From Deinococcales bacterium (GTDB taxonomy: Bacteria > Deinococcota > Deinococci > Deinococcales > Trueperaceae), in NCBI GenBank assembly GCA_012515535.1, contig JAAYYF010000139.1:22248-86247 (forward strand): a stretch of DNA of 64,000 nucleotides. The letters are read 5' to 3'. Positions 46,235-57,128 of this stretch are shown piece by piece. Made by a program: the position numbers and the translations under genes. The notes under the pieces are model-generated. The model made no database searches, was not told the origin of the DNA, and saw nothing but the letters and a program-made list of their open reading frames with translations. Every line of letters begins with the position of its first letter. The stretch's first letter is position 1.

Positions 46235-47358
46235 GCGCGCGCGGCGTGCGCGGCGATGACCTCCCGGTACAGCTCCTCGAGGCGCTCCGCGCTGCGCTCC
46301 ACGCTGTGCTGCTCGGCGTAGGCGCGAGCGTTGGCCTGCAGGCGCGCCAGGCGCTCGGGCTCCTCGAGCAGCGCGGTCACCGCCGCGGCCTGAGCGGCCG
46401 GGTCGTCGGGCGGCAGCACCAGGCCGGCGTCGCCGTCGCGCACCAGGGTGGGCACCGCGCTGCTGGCGTGCCCCACCGCCGCCACCGCGCAGCCGCAGGC
46501 CATGGCCTCGAGCGTGGCGATGCTCTGCAGCTCGGCGGGCGACGGCATCAGGAACAGCTCGCTCGCGAGCAGCAGCTCGCGCTTCTCCGCCTCCGACACG
46601 AAGCCCGCCAGGCGCACGCGCTGGCCCAAGCCGCGCCGCGCGACCTCCTGCGCCAGCTCCGCCGCCAGCGGCCCGCTGCCGGCCACCGTGAGCTCGACCT
46701 CCGGCCCCAGGCGCTCGAGCAGGTCGAGCAGGTCGAGGGGGCGCTTCTCGGGCGACAGGCGCCCGACGTAGGCGAGCCGCCGCCGCTCGCCGGGCCGCTT
46801 CGGCCGCGGCTTCGGGAAGCCCGTCAGGTCGAGGCCGTTGGACACCGCCTCGATGCGCCCCGGGGCGAAGGCGCGCGCCAGCTCGGCGGCGAACGGCGTG
46901 GGCGCCACCAGCAGGTCGGCGCGCGCGAACAGCGCGCGGTACCAGGCGGTGAGCACCGCGCCGAGCGCGCGCCCCACCATGGGCAGGTGCAGCGCGCCCG
47001 TCTCGATCTGGGTGTGCACCCCCATCACCACCGGCACGCCGCGGCGCCGGGCGCGCCCGAGCACCACCGCGGCCAGCGGCGTGGGCAGGTTGACGTGCAC
47101 CACGTCGGCGCGCGCCAGGGCGGCGTCGACGCGCGAGGGGGAGGGGAAGGCGAGCAGGGTCTGGGTGCCGGGGATGCGCCAGGCCGGCAGGCGCGCGAGC
47201 TCCACGCCGGGCGGCGGCGCGGTGGGCCGCGGGTCGCGGCCGGCCAGGGCGCTTAGCCGGTGGCCCCGCCGCGCCAGCGCCGCGATGTGCCCCTCGCTCG
47301 AGCGCGCCTGCCCGCCGTAGCCCGGGTAGAGGTCGTCGGCCACGAACAGGATGCGCAT
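46231..47358 (-). CDS. GT4-family glycosyltransferase, lipid-sugar type
   Basis: 375-aa GT-B glycosyltransferase. N-terminal acceptor domain MRILFVADDLYPGYGGQARS, VVHVNLPTPLAAVVLGRA, GVHTQIETG; C-terminal donor domain LAYVGRLSPEKRPLDLLDLL and SPAELQSIATLEAMACGCAV (the EX7E-like region). The pattern resembles 1,2-diacylglycerol glucosyltransferases and PimB-type enzymes. ATG 47358 has GGGAGGGGAACG upstream, preceded by a 9-bp hairpin (47370-47378 with 47384-47392) in the leader. It converges on the ceramide-type operon and may act on the same lipids. Confidence 0.85.
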   Translation of the reverse strand: MRILFVADDLYPGYGGQARSSEGHIAALARRGHRLSALAGRDPRPTAPPPGVELARLPAWRIPGTQTLLAFPSPSRVDAALARADVVHVNLPTPLAAVVLGRARRRGVPVVMGVHTQIETGALHLPMVGRALGAVLTAWYRALFARADLLVAPTPFAAELARAFAPGRIEAVSNGLDLTGFPKPRPKRPGERRRLAYVGRLSPEKRPLDLLDLLERLGPEVELTVAGSGPLAAELAQEVARRGLGQRVRLAGFVSEAEKRELLLASELFLMPSPAELQSIATLEAMACGCAVAAVGHASSAVPTLVRDGDAGLVLPPDDPAAQAAAVTALLEEPERLARLQANARAYAEQHSVERSAERLEELYREVIAAHAARA

Positions 47359-47491
47359 CGTTCCCCTCCCGCGCCGCTTCGCCAGCGGCGCGTGGCGAGG
47401 CGCCGCGCCGGGCGCCGCGTCCCTCGCCGGGCCGACGCTACCACGCCGCTCCCGGCGCCCCCGCCCGCGCCGCCCGCCCGCGTCCCGCCTG

Positions 47492-47497
47492 TAGACT
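47492..47497 (+). promoter_or_regulatory. Leaderless -10 box (TAGACT) of the ABC exporter operon
   Basis: Seven bases separate TAGACT from GTG 47505. Confidence 0.65.
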
Positions 47498-47504
47498 GGA
47501 CGCC

Positions 47505-50064
47505 GTGAGCACCCTCCGGCGCCTGGCGCTCCGCAACCTGTCCCGTCACCCCTGGCGCAGCCTGGCGACCGTCCTCGGCATCGGCCTCGGCATCGCCGCG
47601 GTGCTGACCACGCTGTCGGTGGGGGCCAACGTCGAGGCCAACCTGCGCGCGGCGCTGCAGGCCGCCGCCGGGCCCACCGACCTGCTCGTCACGCCCGGCG
47701 CCGGGGGGCGCGCCATCTTCGAGACCGAGCCGCTGCTGGGCCAGGTGCGCGGCCTGCCCGACGTGGCCGCCGCCTACCCGGTGCTCGCCACCCGCGCCGA
47801 GCCCGAGCGCAGCGACCCCACCGTGGAGCGCGCCATCATCCCCGGCGTCGACAGCGGCTTCCAGGTGCAGGGGCGCGTCACCGAGGCGCGCGACGCCCTG
47901 CCCGCCGAGCTGAGCGCCGGCGCGCTGCCCGCGGCGGGCTCGCGCGGCATCGCCGTCGCCGACGGCTTCGCTGCCGGCCGCGGCATCGAAGTCGGCGACG
48001 AGGTCGAGTTCCTCTTCTCCACCGGCCGCGTGACGTTGACCGTCACCGGCCTGCTCGACGACGCCGTGGGCGTCGCCAGCACCAACGGCGGCCGCGTGGG
48101 GCTGATGCACTACGCCGACCTGCAGGAGCTCCTGCACCTGGGCGGGCGCGCCTCGTACCTCGAGGTGCAGGCCCGCGCGCCGGGGCGCGTCGACCCGCTG
48201 CAGGCGGAGCTCGAGGCGCTGGCGGGACCCGGCTTCGCCGTCACCTACCCGGCGGGCAGCGGCAACTTCACCTTCGGCATCGTGCAGACGCTGCAGTCGG
48301 GCCTCAGCGTGCTGGCCGCCACCCTGCTGGCGCTCGGGGCGTTCCTGGCCTACAACACCTTCATGGCGTCGGTCGTCGAGCGGCGCCGCGAGTACGCCCT
48401 GCTGCGCACCGTGGCGCTCACGCGCGGCGGCGTGCTGCGTCTGGCGTTCTACGAGGCGCTGGTGCTGGCCGCCTGCGGCGTGGTGGCGGGCGTGCTGCTG
48501 GGCGTGCTGCTCTCGTGGGCCATGACCTACCTGAACTCCGTGACCTTCGGCTACGACTTCCGCACCCTGGTGCTGCCGGTGGGCAACGTGCTGCTGGCCA
48601 GCCTGCTGGGCACGCTGGCGGCGCTGGTGGCCGGGGTGCTGCCGGCGCTGGCCGCCTCGCGCACCACGCCGATGGAGGCGATGCAGAGCGTCGACGTCGC
48701 CGAGCCGCCGCGCTACGTGTGGCTGGGGCTCGGGCTGGTGGTCGGCGGGCTGGCCGCGGCGCTGGCGCCCTGGGCGGGCGTGGCCGCCATCTACGCCACC
48801 ACCGTGAGCCTGGGGCTGTTCTTCGTGGGCGTGGCGCTGCTGTCGCCGGCGCTGCTGCGGCCCGCCACGGCGCTGCTGCGCGGGCCGCTCACGCGCCTGC
48901 TCGGGCCGGCGGGGCGGCTGGGGGCGGCGTTCGCCGAGCGCAACGCCGCGCGCAACGGCGTCGCCATCGGCACCGTGGTGGTGGGCACCGGGCTGGTGAT
49001 CGGCGTGGGCAGCATGGTGACGAGCACCAACGAGGCCATCACCTCGTGGGTCGAGACCACCGTGGTCGGCGACCTGTTCGTGACCGCGCCCGTGTCGTTC
49101 CCCGACGACTTCGCCGCGCGCGCCGAGGCGCTGCCCGGCGTCGACGTCGCCAGCGGGGTGAAGATCACCGCGGTGCGCTTCCTGCAGGACGCGCAGGACC
49201 GGCGCGGCCGCGCGGTGGCGCTGGTGCTGGTCGACCCCGAGCGCTTCGAGCCCGAGACCGGCTTCGGGCGCTTCCAGTACATCCCCGGCGAGGGCGACGA
49301 CGAGGCCACCTACCGCGCGCTCAAGGCGGGCGAGGTGCTGGTGGCCAACACCATGAAGGACCGCTACGGCTTCGCCACCGGCGACGAGATCAGCTTGCGC
49401 ACCACCGATGGCTTCCGCGCCTTCCGCATCGCAGGGGTGGTGGTGGACTTCACCGGCGGGGGCGAGACGGTGGTGGGCAGCATCGAGCAGGTGGGCCTGT
49501 TCGGCGGCGGCAACCCCGACCTGTACGTGCTCACGCTGCTGCCCGGCGAGGAGCAGGCCGCCGTGCGCGACCGCCTGCTGGCCGAGTTCCCCGACCTGGG
49601 GCTCGACGTGACCCTCAACGCCGACTACCGCCGCAACATCCAGGAGATCACCAGCCAGGCGTTCGCCACCACGCGGCTGCTGCTGTTCATCGCGGTGCTG
49701 GTGGCCGCCCTGGCGGTGGCCAACACCCTGGGCATGAACCTGGTGAACCGCGGCCACGAGATCGCGGTGCTGCGCACCCTGGGCCTCACGCGCCGCGGGG
49801 TGCGCACCCTGGTGACGGCCGAGGGGGTGGTGGTGACGCTCCTGGGCGCGCTCATCGGCATCGCCTTCGGCGCCGTGCTGGCGCGCGTGGTCGTCACCGG
49901 CGCCGGCGCGCTCACGGGCTTCCGGCTCGAGCCCACGGTGCCCGCCTCCTTGGCCGTCATCGCGCTGCTGGCCTCCCCGCTCGTGGGGCTGCTGGCGGCG
50001 ATCTTCCCGGCCCGCCGCGCGGCACGCATGGCGCCCACGCGCGCGCTGGCCTCCTGGAGCGAAC

Positions 50065-50072
<8 letters not shown>
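47505..50072 (+). CDS. FtsX/MacB-type ABC transporter permease
   Basis: 855-aa permease with two FtsX domains, each a large extracytoplasmic part plus four helices. The N-terminal helix (RHPWRSLATVLGIGLGIAAVLTTLSVGA region) is followed by a MacB-like periplasmic domain; the first FtsX block has AYNTFMASVVERRREYALLRTVALTRGGVLRLAFYE, the second NRGHEIAVLRTLGLTRRGVRTLVTAEG. Such proteins extract lipids, lipoproteins or small molecules from the membrane. GTG 47505 is leaderless. Its stop overlaps the ATPase gene by 8 nt. Confidence 0.9.
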
Positions 50073-50805
<733 letters not shown>

Positions 50806-50810
50806 GCAGC

Positions 50811-53045
50811 ATGTTCGCCGCGCTCGCCAAGCTCGTCTCCCGCTACCCGCGCTGGGTGCTGGCCGCCTGGTTCGTGCTGGCGGCCGGCTCGCTGCCGCTC
50901 GGCATGCGCCTGGGCGAGGTGCTCACCGGCCAGCCCGAAGCGCCCGGCAGCGGCGACGCGGCGGCGGTGCGCCGCGTGCTCGGCGCCCGCTTCGCCCAGG
51001 CCGAGGAGGAGGCGCTCGTCGCCGTGGCCCACGGGGCCGGCACCCGGGCGGGCACCCCGGAGTACGACGCCGCCCTCGACGAGGTGCAGGTGCGTCTGCT
51101 GCTCGTCGACCACGTGACCTACGTGCGCGACCACCGCTCCCCCACCGGCCTCGTGCTGCTCGACGAGGAGGCGAACCTGTCGGTGGTGCAGGTGGGCCTC
51201 GACGTGACCGACATGCGCGAGGGCAAGGAGGCCGCCAGCAAGGTGCGCGCGGTGCTGCGCGACGTGGCCGGCCTGCGCTTCGACGTCTCGGGCGGGCCCG
51301 CCACCGTGGTGGAGCTCGAGCGCGTCAGCGAGCGCGACGCGCGCCGCGCCGAGCTGTACGGCCTGCCCATCTCGCTGCTGATTCTCCTGGTGGCGTTCGG
51401 CGCCATCGTGGCGTCGGCGCTGCCGCTCCTGAGCGCCGTGACCTCCATCTCGGTCTCCTCGGCGCTGCTGTTCCTGCTCGGGCAGCGGTTCGAGTTCGCC
51501 GTCTTCACCGAGACCATCGTGACCATGCTGGGGCTGGCCACCGGCATCGACTACGCCCTGCTGATCGTCAACCGCTTCCGGGAGGAGCTGCGCTCGACGT
51601 TCGACGCCCGTCTCGCCGCCGAGCGCACCGCGGCCACGGCCGGCAAGGCGGTGGCGTTCAGCGGCCTGACGGTGATCGTGGCCCTGAGCGCGCTGCTGGT
51701 GCCCCCCGTGGGCTTCATCCGCTCGATCGGGCTGGGGGCGATGGTGGTGCTGCTGGTGAGCGTGCTGGTGGCCGTGACGGCGGTGCCCGCCACCCTGGCG
51801 CTGCTGGGGCACCGCGTGAACTGGCTGCGCGTGACGCCGCGCGAGCCGGGCCTCAGGAGCCGCGCCTTCTGGCGCGCGCGGGCGCTCGAGATCATGCGGC
51901 GCCCGCGCTTCTGGGCGGTGGCCGGCGTGGCCGTCCTGGTGCTGCTCTCGCTGCCCGCGCTGCGCATGCAGGTGGCCGACCCGGGCGCCCGCGGGCTGTC
52001 GGAGGCCACCGAGGCGCGGCGCACGCTGGCGGCGCTCGAGGGCCTGGGCCTCGAGGGGCTGCTGAACCCCTTCGACATCCTCGTGGACTTCGGGCCCGAG
52101 ACCTTCTACCACCCGAGCCGCGTGCGCCAGGTGTCGCTGCTGGCGCAGGAGCTGATGGCGCTGGAGGGCGTGTCGAACCTCGTCTCGCCCTTCGCGCTCG
52201 AGGGCATCCCGCGGCTGTTCCTCTACCAGTACTACGCCTCGCCCGAGACCGCGCTCGGCAGCGAGATCGCGCCCCTGGCGCGCGCCACCATCAGCCAGGA
52301 CGGGCGCTTCGTGCTGCTGCGCCTCTTCCCCGACGGCGCGCTCACGCCCGCCACCGGTGGCTCGCTCCTCGGGCAGATCGAGGCGCAGCTGGCGGCGCTG
52401 GGCCTCACGGCGCACGTGGGCGGGGTGTACGTCGAGGGCACCGAGTGGACGGCGGCGCTCTACGACTACTTCCCGCTGGCGCTGGGGCTGGTGGCGCTCG
52501 CGACGGCGCTGCTCCTGGGCATCGCCTTCCGCTCGGTGCTGATCCCGCTCAAGGCGGTGGTGATGAACGTGCTCACCGTGGGCGCCGCCTTCGGGGTGCT
52601 GACCCTGGTGCTGCAGGACGGGCTCCTGAGCCGCCTGTTCGGGCTGGGGCCGGTGCTGGGCTACATCGACACCTCGGCGCCGCTGTTCATCTTCGCCATC
52701 GTGTTCGGGCTGAGCATGGACTACGAGGTGTTCATGGTGGCGCGCATCCACGAGGGCCACGAGCGCGGCCTCTCCGACAGCGAGGCGGTGGCCACCGCCC
52801 TCTCGACCACGGGCGGGGTGATCACCAGCGCCGCGGCGGTGATGATCACCATCTTCACGCTGCTGATGTTCAGCCACGTCGAGCTGATCCGCACGCTGGG
52901 CCTGGGGCTCAGCGTGGCGGTGCTGCTCGACGCCACGCTCGTGCGCCTGGCGCTGGTGCCCTCGGTGATGCTGCTGGCAGGGCGGTGGAACTGGTGGCTC
53001 CCCCGCCCCCTGGCCCGCTTGGCGCAGCGCTTCCGCCGCGGCTGA
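50811..53045 (+). CDS. MMPL-family RND-type transporter
   Basis: 744-aa inner-membrane exporter of the MMPL branch of the RND superfamily, related to mycobacterial lipid transporters. About twelve helices in two halves, each with the GxxxDY-type motif: TGIDYALLIVNRF (about residue 244) and LSMDYEVFMVARIHEGH (about 634). ATG 50811 follows the ATPase gene by 5 nt, so exporter and MMPL are co-transcribed. The substrate is unknown; lipid or lipoprotein traffic is plausible. Confidence 0.9.
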   Translation: MFAALAKLVSRYPRWVLAAWFVLAAGSLPLGMRLGEVLTGQPEAPGSGDAAAVRRVLGARFAQAEEEALVAVAHGAGTRAGTPEYDAALDEVQVRLLLVDHVTYVRDHRSPTGLVLLDEEANLSVVQVGLDVTDMREGKEAASKVRAVLRDVAGLRFDVSGGPATVVELERVSERDARRAELYGLPISLLILLVAFGAIVASALPLLSAVTSISVSSALLFLLGQRFEFAVFTETIVTMLGLATGIDYALLIVNRFREELRSTFDARLAAERTAATAGKAVAFSGLTVIVALSALLVPPVGFIRSIGLGAMVVLLVSVLVAVTAVPATLALLGHRVNWLRVTPREPGLRSRAFWRARALEIMRRPRFWAVAGVAVLVLLSLPALRMQVADPGARGLSEATEARRTLAALEGLGLEGLLNPFDILVDFGPETFYHPSRVRQVSLLAQELMALEGVSNLVSPFALEGIPRLFLYQYYASPETALGSEIAPLARATISQDGRFVLLRLFPDGALTPATGGSLLGQIEAQLAALGLTAHVGGVYVEGTEWTAALYDYFPLALGLVALATALLLGIAFRSVLIPLKAVVMNVLTVGAAFGVLTLVLQDGLLSRLFGLGPVLGYIDTSAPLFIFAIVFGLSMDYEVFMVARIHEGHERGLSDSEAVATALSTTGGVITSAAAVMITIFTLLMFSHVELIRTLGLGLSVAVLLDATLVRLALVPSVMLLAGRWNWWLPRPLARLAQRFRRG

Positions 53046-53048
53046 GGG

Positions 53049-53972
53049 CTAGCGCAGCACGCCGTCGAGCAGGCGGTTGGCGCCGAGCTGCAGGGTGGCG
53101 ATGCCGGGCGCCTCGAGCTGCCAGCCGCCGTTCAGCGTTACGCTCAGCCCCCCCACGCCGGCGGAGGCGGCCTGCACCTGCGAGGCCACGGCCGCGCCCA
53201 GGCGCAGCGGGTCGAAGCGGAAGGTGAGCGCCACCTCCGCGTCCGAGCTCGCGGGCAGCTCCACGGCCGCCAGGCTGGCGGTGGCGGCGGGGGCGCCGGC
53301 CACGCCCAGCTGCAGCTCGGGCACCGCCACGCGGTAGCCGATCGGCCCAGGGTTGCTCAGGCGCACGCGCAGGCTCAGCGCCACGCTGCTTACCGACTCG
53401 AAGCGCAGCTCGCTGCCCACCAGCTCGAGGGTCGGCGCCACCAGGCCCGCCGGGCGGCTCAGCTCGCCGCGCACCAGGGTGAACCCCGGGAAGCGCTGCG
53501 GGGCGCCCAGCACGTCGATGGTGACGGCGGCGTCGAGGCGGTACGGGGTGGCGGTGCCGCCCACGAACGCGCCGATGGCGTCGAGCAGGGCCGGGGCCGC
53601 GCCGAGGGGCACGCGCACGTCGAGCAGGAGCGGCGCCCGGCCGCGCGCCGGCACGTCGATGCCGCCCCGGAAGGTGGCGTTGGCGGCGCGCACGCTGCCC
53701 ACGAACAGGGCGCCGTCGAGGCCGGCGAGCTTGACGCCGATGGCGTTGGGGTTCTCGACCTCGAGCGCCAGCCGGAACAGCGCCGAGCCGTCGCCCACGC
53801 CGGGCGGGTCGATGCGCACGAAGCCCGAGCTGGCGGCGTCGACGCGGAAGGTCGGCACCGACAGCACGTTGGCCGACGGCACGCAGGCGGCCAGCAGGGC
53901 CAGCAGGGCGAGGGGTGCCAGGCGCCGGGCCAGCCGCGCCCAGCGCCGCGTTGCTTGCAGGTTCTTCGACAC
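53049..53972 (-). CDS. LEA14-type (WHy-domain) lipoprotein
   Basis: 307-aa lipoprotein: signal segment with LLALLAACVPSANV (acylated Cys about residue 30), then two repeated beta-sandwich units with WHy/LEA type 2 character (FRLALEVENPNAIGVKLAGLDG and LSLRVRLSNPGPIGYRVAVPELQLGV). Such domains bind hydrophobic ligands or confer desiccation tolerance in some organisms. GTG 53972 has GGAGGAGAGC upstream. It converges on the MMPL gene with 3 nt between stops and diverges from the enoyl-CoA hydratase. Confidence 0.82.
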   Translation of the reverse strand: MSKNLQATRRWARLARRLAPLALLALLAACVPSANVLSVPTFRVDAASSGFVRIDPPGVGDGSALFRLALEVENPNAIGVKLAGLDGALFVGSVRAANATFRGGIDVPARGRAPLLLDVRVPLGAAPALLDAIGAFVGGTATPYRLDAAVTIDVLGAPQRFPGFTLVRGELSRPAGLVAPTLELVGSELRFESVSSVALSLRVRLSNPGPIGYRVAVPELQLGVAGAPAATASLAAVELPASSDAEVALTFRFDPLRLGAAVASQVQAASAGVGGLSVTLNGGWQLEAPGIATLQLGANRLLDGVLR

Positions 53973-54053
53973 GCTCTCCTCCAGGGACGGACGTCCGCGG
54001 CCATCGTAGGTCGCGCCCGGGAGCGTCAGGGTCAGGAAGTTCGCACCCCTCGG

Positions 54054-54059
54054 TATGAT
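54054..54059 (+). promoter_or_regulatory. Leaderless -10 box (TATGAT) of the enoyl-CoA hydratase gene
   Basis: TATGAT, five bases before ATG 54065. Confidence 0.65.
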
Positions 54060-54064
54060 GGCGC

Positions 54065-54871
54065 ATGCCCGAGCTGCAGACCTCCCGTGCCGGCGCCGTC
54101 CTGATCGTCACCCTGTCACGTCCGCAGGTGAGGAACGCCCTGTCGCGCGGCCTGCGCGCCGAGCTGGCGGCCGCGCTGGCCGAGGCCGAGGCCGACGACG
54201 GCGTGCGCGCCGTGGTGCTCACGGGCGCCGGCGAGGCGTTCTGCGCCGGGCTCGACCTCGCCGAGCTGGAGGCGAGCCTGGGGTACACGAGCGAGCGCCA
54301 CCGCCAGGACTCGCGGGCGCTGGCCGACCTGTTCCTGCAGATGGTGCGCTTCCCGAAGCCGCTGGTGGCGGCGGTCAACGGCCACGCCGTGGCGGGCGGG
54401 GCGGGGCTCGTCACGGCCTGCGACGTGGCGCTGATGGCCGAGGGCGCGAGGATCGGCTACACCGAGGCGCGCATCGGCTTCGTGGCGGCGCTGGTGGCGG
54501 TGCTGCTGGTGCGCCAGGTGGGCGAGAAGCACGCGCGCGACCTGCTGCTGGGCGCCCACCTGATCGAGGCGAGCGAGGCGGCGCGCATCGGGCTGGTGAA
54601 CGAGGTGGCGCCCCGCGCGGACGTGCTCGAGCGGGCGCTGGCACGGGCCGAGCGCATGGCGGCCAACGCGCCCGGCTCGCTGCGCCTCACCAAGGCGTTG
54701 CTGGCCGGGGTCGGCTCGCTGGGGCTCGAGGACGGCCTGCGCTGGGCGGTGGACGTCAACGCCCTGGCCCGCACCAGCGCCGAGCTGGAGGAGGGCGTGC
54801 GCGCGTTCCTCGAGAAGCGCGAGCCGAGGTGGCGCGCGGCGGGCCTTGCGGAGCCGCCGCCGCAGCAGTAA
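54065..54871 (+). CDS. Enoyl-CoA hydratase/isomerase family protein
   Basis: 268-aa crotonase-fold enzyme acting on acyl-CoA in fatty-acid or related degradation. LSRPQVRNALSRGLRAEL, the oxyanion-hole segments AFCAGLDLAEL and GHAVAGGAGLVTACDVALM, and TEARIGFVAALVAVLLVRQVG are present; the catalytic Glu position of hydratases (near TEARIGF) is kept. The exact substrate cannot be set. ATG 54065 is leaderless. A 7-bp hairpin (54860-54866 with 54872-54878) spans its stop codon. Confidence 0.88.
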   Translation: MPELQTSRAGAVLIVTLSRPQVRNALSRGLRAELAAALAEAEADDGVRAVVLTGAGEAFCAGLDLAELEASLGYTSERHRQDSRALADLFLQMVRFPKPLVAAVNGHAVAGGAGLVTACDVALMAEGARIGYTEARIGFVAALVAVLLVRQVGEKHARDLLLGAHLIEASEAARIGLVNEVAPRADVLERALARAERMAANAPGSLRLTKALLAGVGSLGLEDGLRWAVDVNALARTSAELEEGVRAFLEKREPRWRAAGLAEPPPQQ

Positions 54872-54882
54872 GCTGCGGAAGA

Positions 54883-54897
54883 TGTGTAAGTTACACA
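54883..54897. promoter_or_regulatory. Perfect palindrome TGTGTAAGTTACACA upstream of ddl
   Basis: Seven-base arms around a central G, A+T-rich in a GC-rich background. It contains TAAGTT, which could be the ddl -10; a bound repressor would then block the promoter. It lies 25 bp before the GTG. Confidence 0.6.
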
Positions 54898-54922
54898 ACC
54901 ACCTGCCTCCCCGGCGGCGCGC

Positions 54923-56005
54923 GTGACGCCGCGCGTGCTGCTGCTCTGCGGCGGGATGTCCGCCGAGCACGAGGTGTCGCTCGCCTCGGCGCGCTCGGTG
55001 ATGGAGGCGCCCCACGGCCTCGACGTGACCCCGCTGGTGATCGGCCGCGACGGCGGCCTGCTGTCGGCCGCCGCCTCGCGCGCGGCCCTGGGGCTACCGG
55101 CGCCGGGCGACGATCGCGCCGCCGCGCGCGCGGCGCCCGAGGCGGCGTGGGCGGCACCGGCGGACGCGGCGCCGACGCGCGGCCGCGCCCCCAGCGCCCT
55201 CGACCTGGCGGCCGCCGCCGCCGAGGTGGACGTGGTCTTCCCCCTGCTGCACGGCCCCTTCGGCGAGGACGGGCGGGTGCAGGGCCTGCTCGACCTGCTG
55301 GGCCTCCCCTACGTGGGCGCGGGCGTGCTGGGCAGCGCGGTGGGCATGGACAAGCTCACCATGAAGGCGGTGTTCACCGCCCACGGCCTGCCGCAGGTGG
55401 ACCACGCGCCGGTCACGCGCCACGCCTGGCGGCGCGCGCCCGCGCAGGTGCTGGCGCAGCTCGCCGAGCTCGGCTTCCCGCAGTTCGTGAAGCCCGCCAA
55501 CCTGGGCTCGAGCATCGGCATCAGCCGCGTCGACGGCCCCGAGGCGCTGCCGGGGGCGCTCGAGGCCGCCCTGGAGCACGACCGGCGCGTCATCGTCGAG
55601 GCCGGCGTGGTGGGCGCGCGCGAGCTCGAGATCGCGGTGCTCGGCAACGACGAGCCCGAGCTGAGCCCGGTGGGCGAGATCCGCTACGGCACGAGCTTCT
55701 ACGACTACGAGACGAAGTACACCGACGGCCACGCCGAGCTGATCGTGCCGGCCACCGTGCCCGCCGAGGTGGAGGAGCGCATGCGCGCCCTGGCGCGGCG
55801 CGCCTTCCTGGCGGTCGACGCCGCCGGCCTGGCGCGCGTCGACTTCTTCTACCGCGAGGCCAGCGGCGAGCTGCTGCTCAACGAGATCAACACCATCCCG
55901 GGCTTCACGCGCCACTCCATGTACCCGAAGCTGTGGGAGGCCGCGGGGGTGGGCTACGGCGAGCTGATCCGGCGCCTGGTGGAGCTGGCCCTCGAGCGCC
56001 GCTGA
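54923..56005 (+). CDS. ddl: D-alanine--D-alanine ligase
   Basis: Makes the D-Ala-D-Ala dipeptide for peptidoglycan. 360 aa, ATP-grasp fold: LLCGGMSAEHEVSLASARSV at the N-terminus, VFPLLHGPFGEDG, SAVGMDKLTMKAVF, FVKPANLGSSIGISRV, ARVDFFYREASGELLLNEINTIPGFTRHSMYPKLW. An Ala-rich insert (about residues 65-95) is longer than usual. GTG 54923 has no Shine-Dalgarno; the upstream palindrome suggests a regulated promoter. Confidence 0.94.
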   Translation: MTPRVLLLCGGMSAEHEVSLASARSVMEAPHGLDVTPLVIGRDGGLLSAAASRAALGLPAPGDDRAAARAAPEAAWAAPADAAPTRGRAPSALDLAAAAAEVDVVFPLLHGPFGEDGRVQGLLDLLGLPYVGAGVLGSAVGMDKLTMKAVFTAHGLPQVDHAPVTRHAWRRAPAQVLAQLAELGFPQFVKPANLGSSIGISRVDGPEALPGALEAALEHDRRVIVEAGVVGARELEIAVLGNDEPELSPVGEIRYGTSFYDYETKYTDGHAELIVPATVPAEVEERMRALARRAFLAVDAAGLARVDFFYREASGELLLNEINTIPGFTRHSMYPKLWEAAGVGYGELIRRLVELALERR

Positions 56006-56044
56006 GGCGCCCGCAGCCGGCTTTCATCGACGCGCCGCAGCGGT

Positions 56045-56053
56045 TGCTATACT
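56045..56053 (+). promoter_or_regulatory. Extended -10 (TGC-TATACT) of the HNH gene
   Basis: TGC-TATACT matches an extended -10 closely. The start near 56060 leaves about 120 nt before GTG 56183. Confidence 0.6.
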
Positions 56054-56182
56054 CTGCCGCAACGCCAGCAGCCGAGGGAGACCACAGCCACCAAGCTCAC
56101 CCACCAGCCGAACATCGCCGGGGCGGACGCAGCGCCCCGCACGGAGGCCGGTCGTCCGGTCGACGACCTGGGTGGGGCGCGC

Positions 56183-56680
<498 letters not shown>

Positions 56681-56717
56681 GCGCCCCTACCGGGCGGTAA
56701 GCGTCGGCCGGCCGCGC

Positions 56718-56755
56718 GCTGGGCGGCGGCCCGCCGGGCGCGGAGCCGCCCCAGC
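56718..56755. terminator. Hairpin between convergent HNH and membrane-protein genes
   Basis: GCTGGG-CGGC at 56718-56727 pairs with GCCG-CCCCAGC at 56745-56755 with one bulged base. Long GC-rich loop. It could serve both strands; no T-tract. Confidence 0.4.
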
Positions 56756-56771
56756 ACGACGCGCGGGCGCC

Positions 56772-57122
56772 TCAGCGACGCTTGTCGCGGAACAGGCGCG
56801 TGAGCAGCATGTTCAGCACGCTGAGCAGCAGCGCGCCGACGACGGCGCCGCCGAAGCCGTCGATCGTCAGCGGCGTGACGAGCGAGGCGAGCCACAGCGC
56901 GATGGCGTTCACCACCAGCAGGAACAGCCCCAGGCTCACGACCGTGAGCGGCAGCGTAACGAGCACCAGGACGGGCCGCACCACGGCGTTCACGAGCCCG
57001 ATCACCGCGGCGGTGACGAGGAGCGTGCCCAAGGCGGTGCGCGGCATGTGCACCCCCACGCCCAGGCTCACGGTCAGGTAGAGGGCGAGCGCCATGATCG
57101 CCCAGCGGATCAGCAGGTTCAT
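56772..57122 (-). CDS. YvlD/phage holin family 4-type membrane protein
   Basis: 116-aa membrane protein with four hydrophobic segments and the family pattern LLVTAAVIGLVNAVVRPVLVLVTLPLTVVSLGLFLLVVNA near residues 35-74 and GFGGAVVGALLLSVLNMLL near the end. In Bacillus a relative is linked to envelope stress resistance. ATG 57122 is leaderless, with TATGAT six bases upstream. Confidence 0.85.
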   Translation of the reverse strand: MNLLIRWAIMALALYLTVSLGVGVHMPRTALGTLLVTAAVIGLVNAVVRPVLVLVTLPLTVVSLGLFLLVVNAIALWLASLVTPLTIDGFGGAVVGALLLSVLNMLLTRLFRDKRR

Positions 57123-57128
57123 GCCGCG

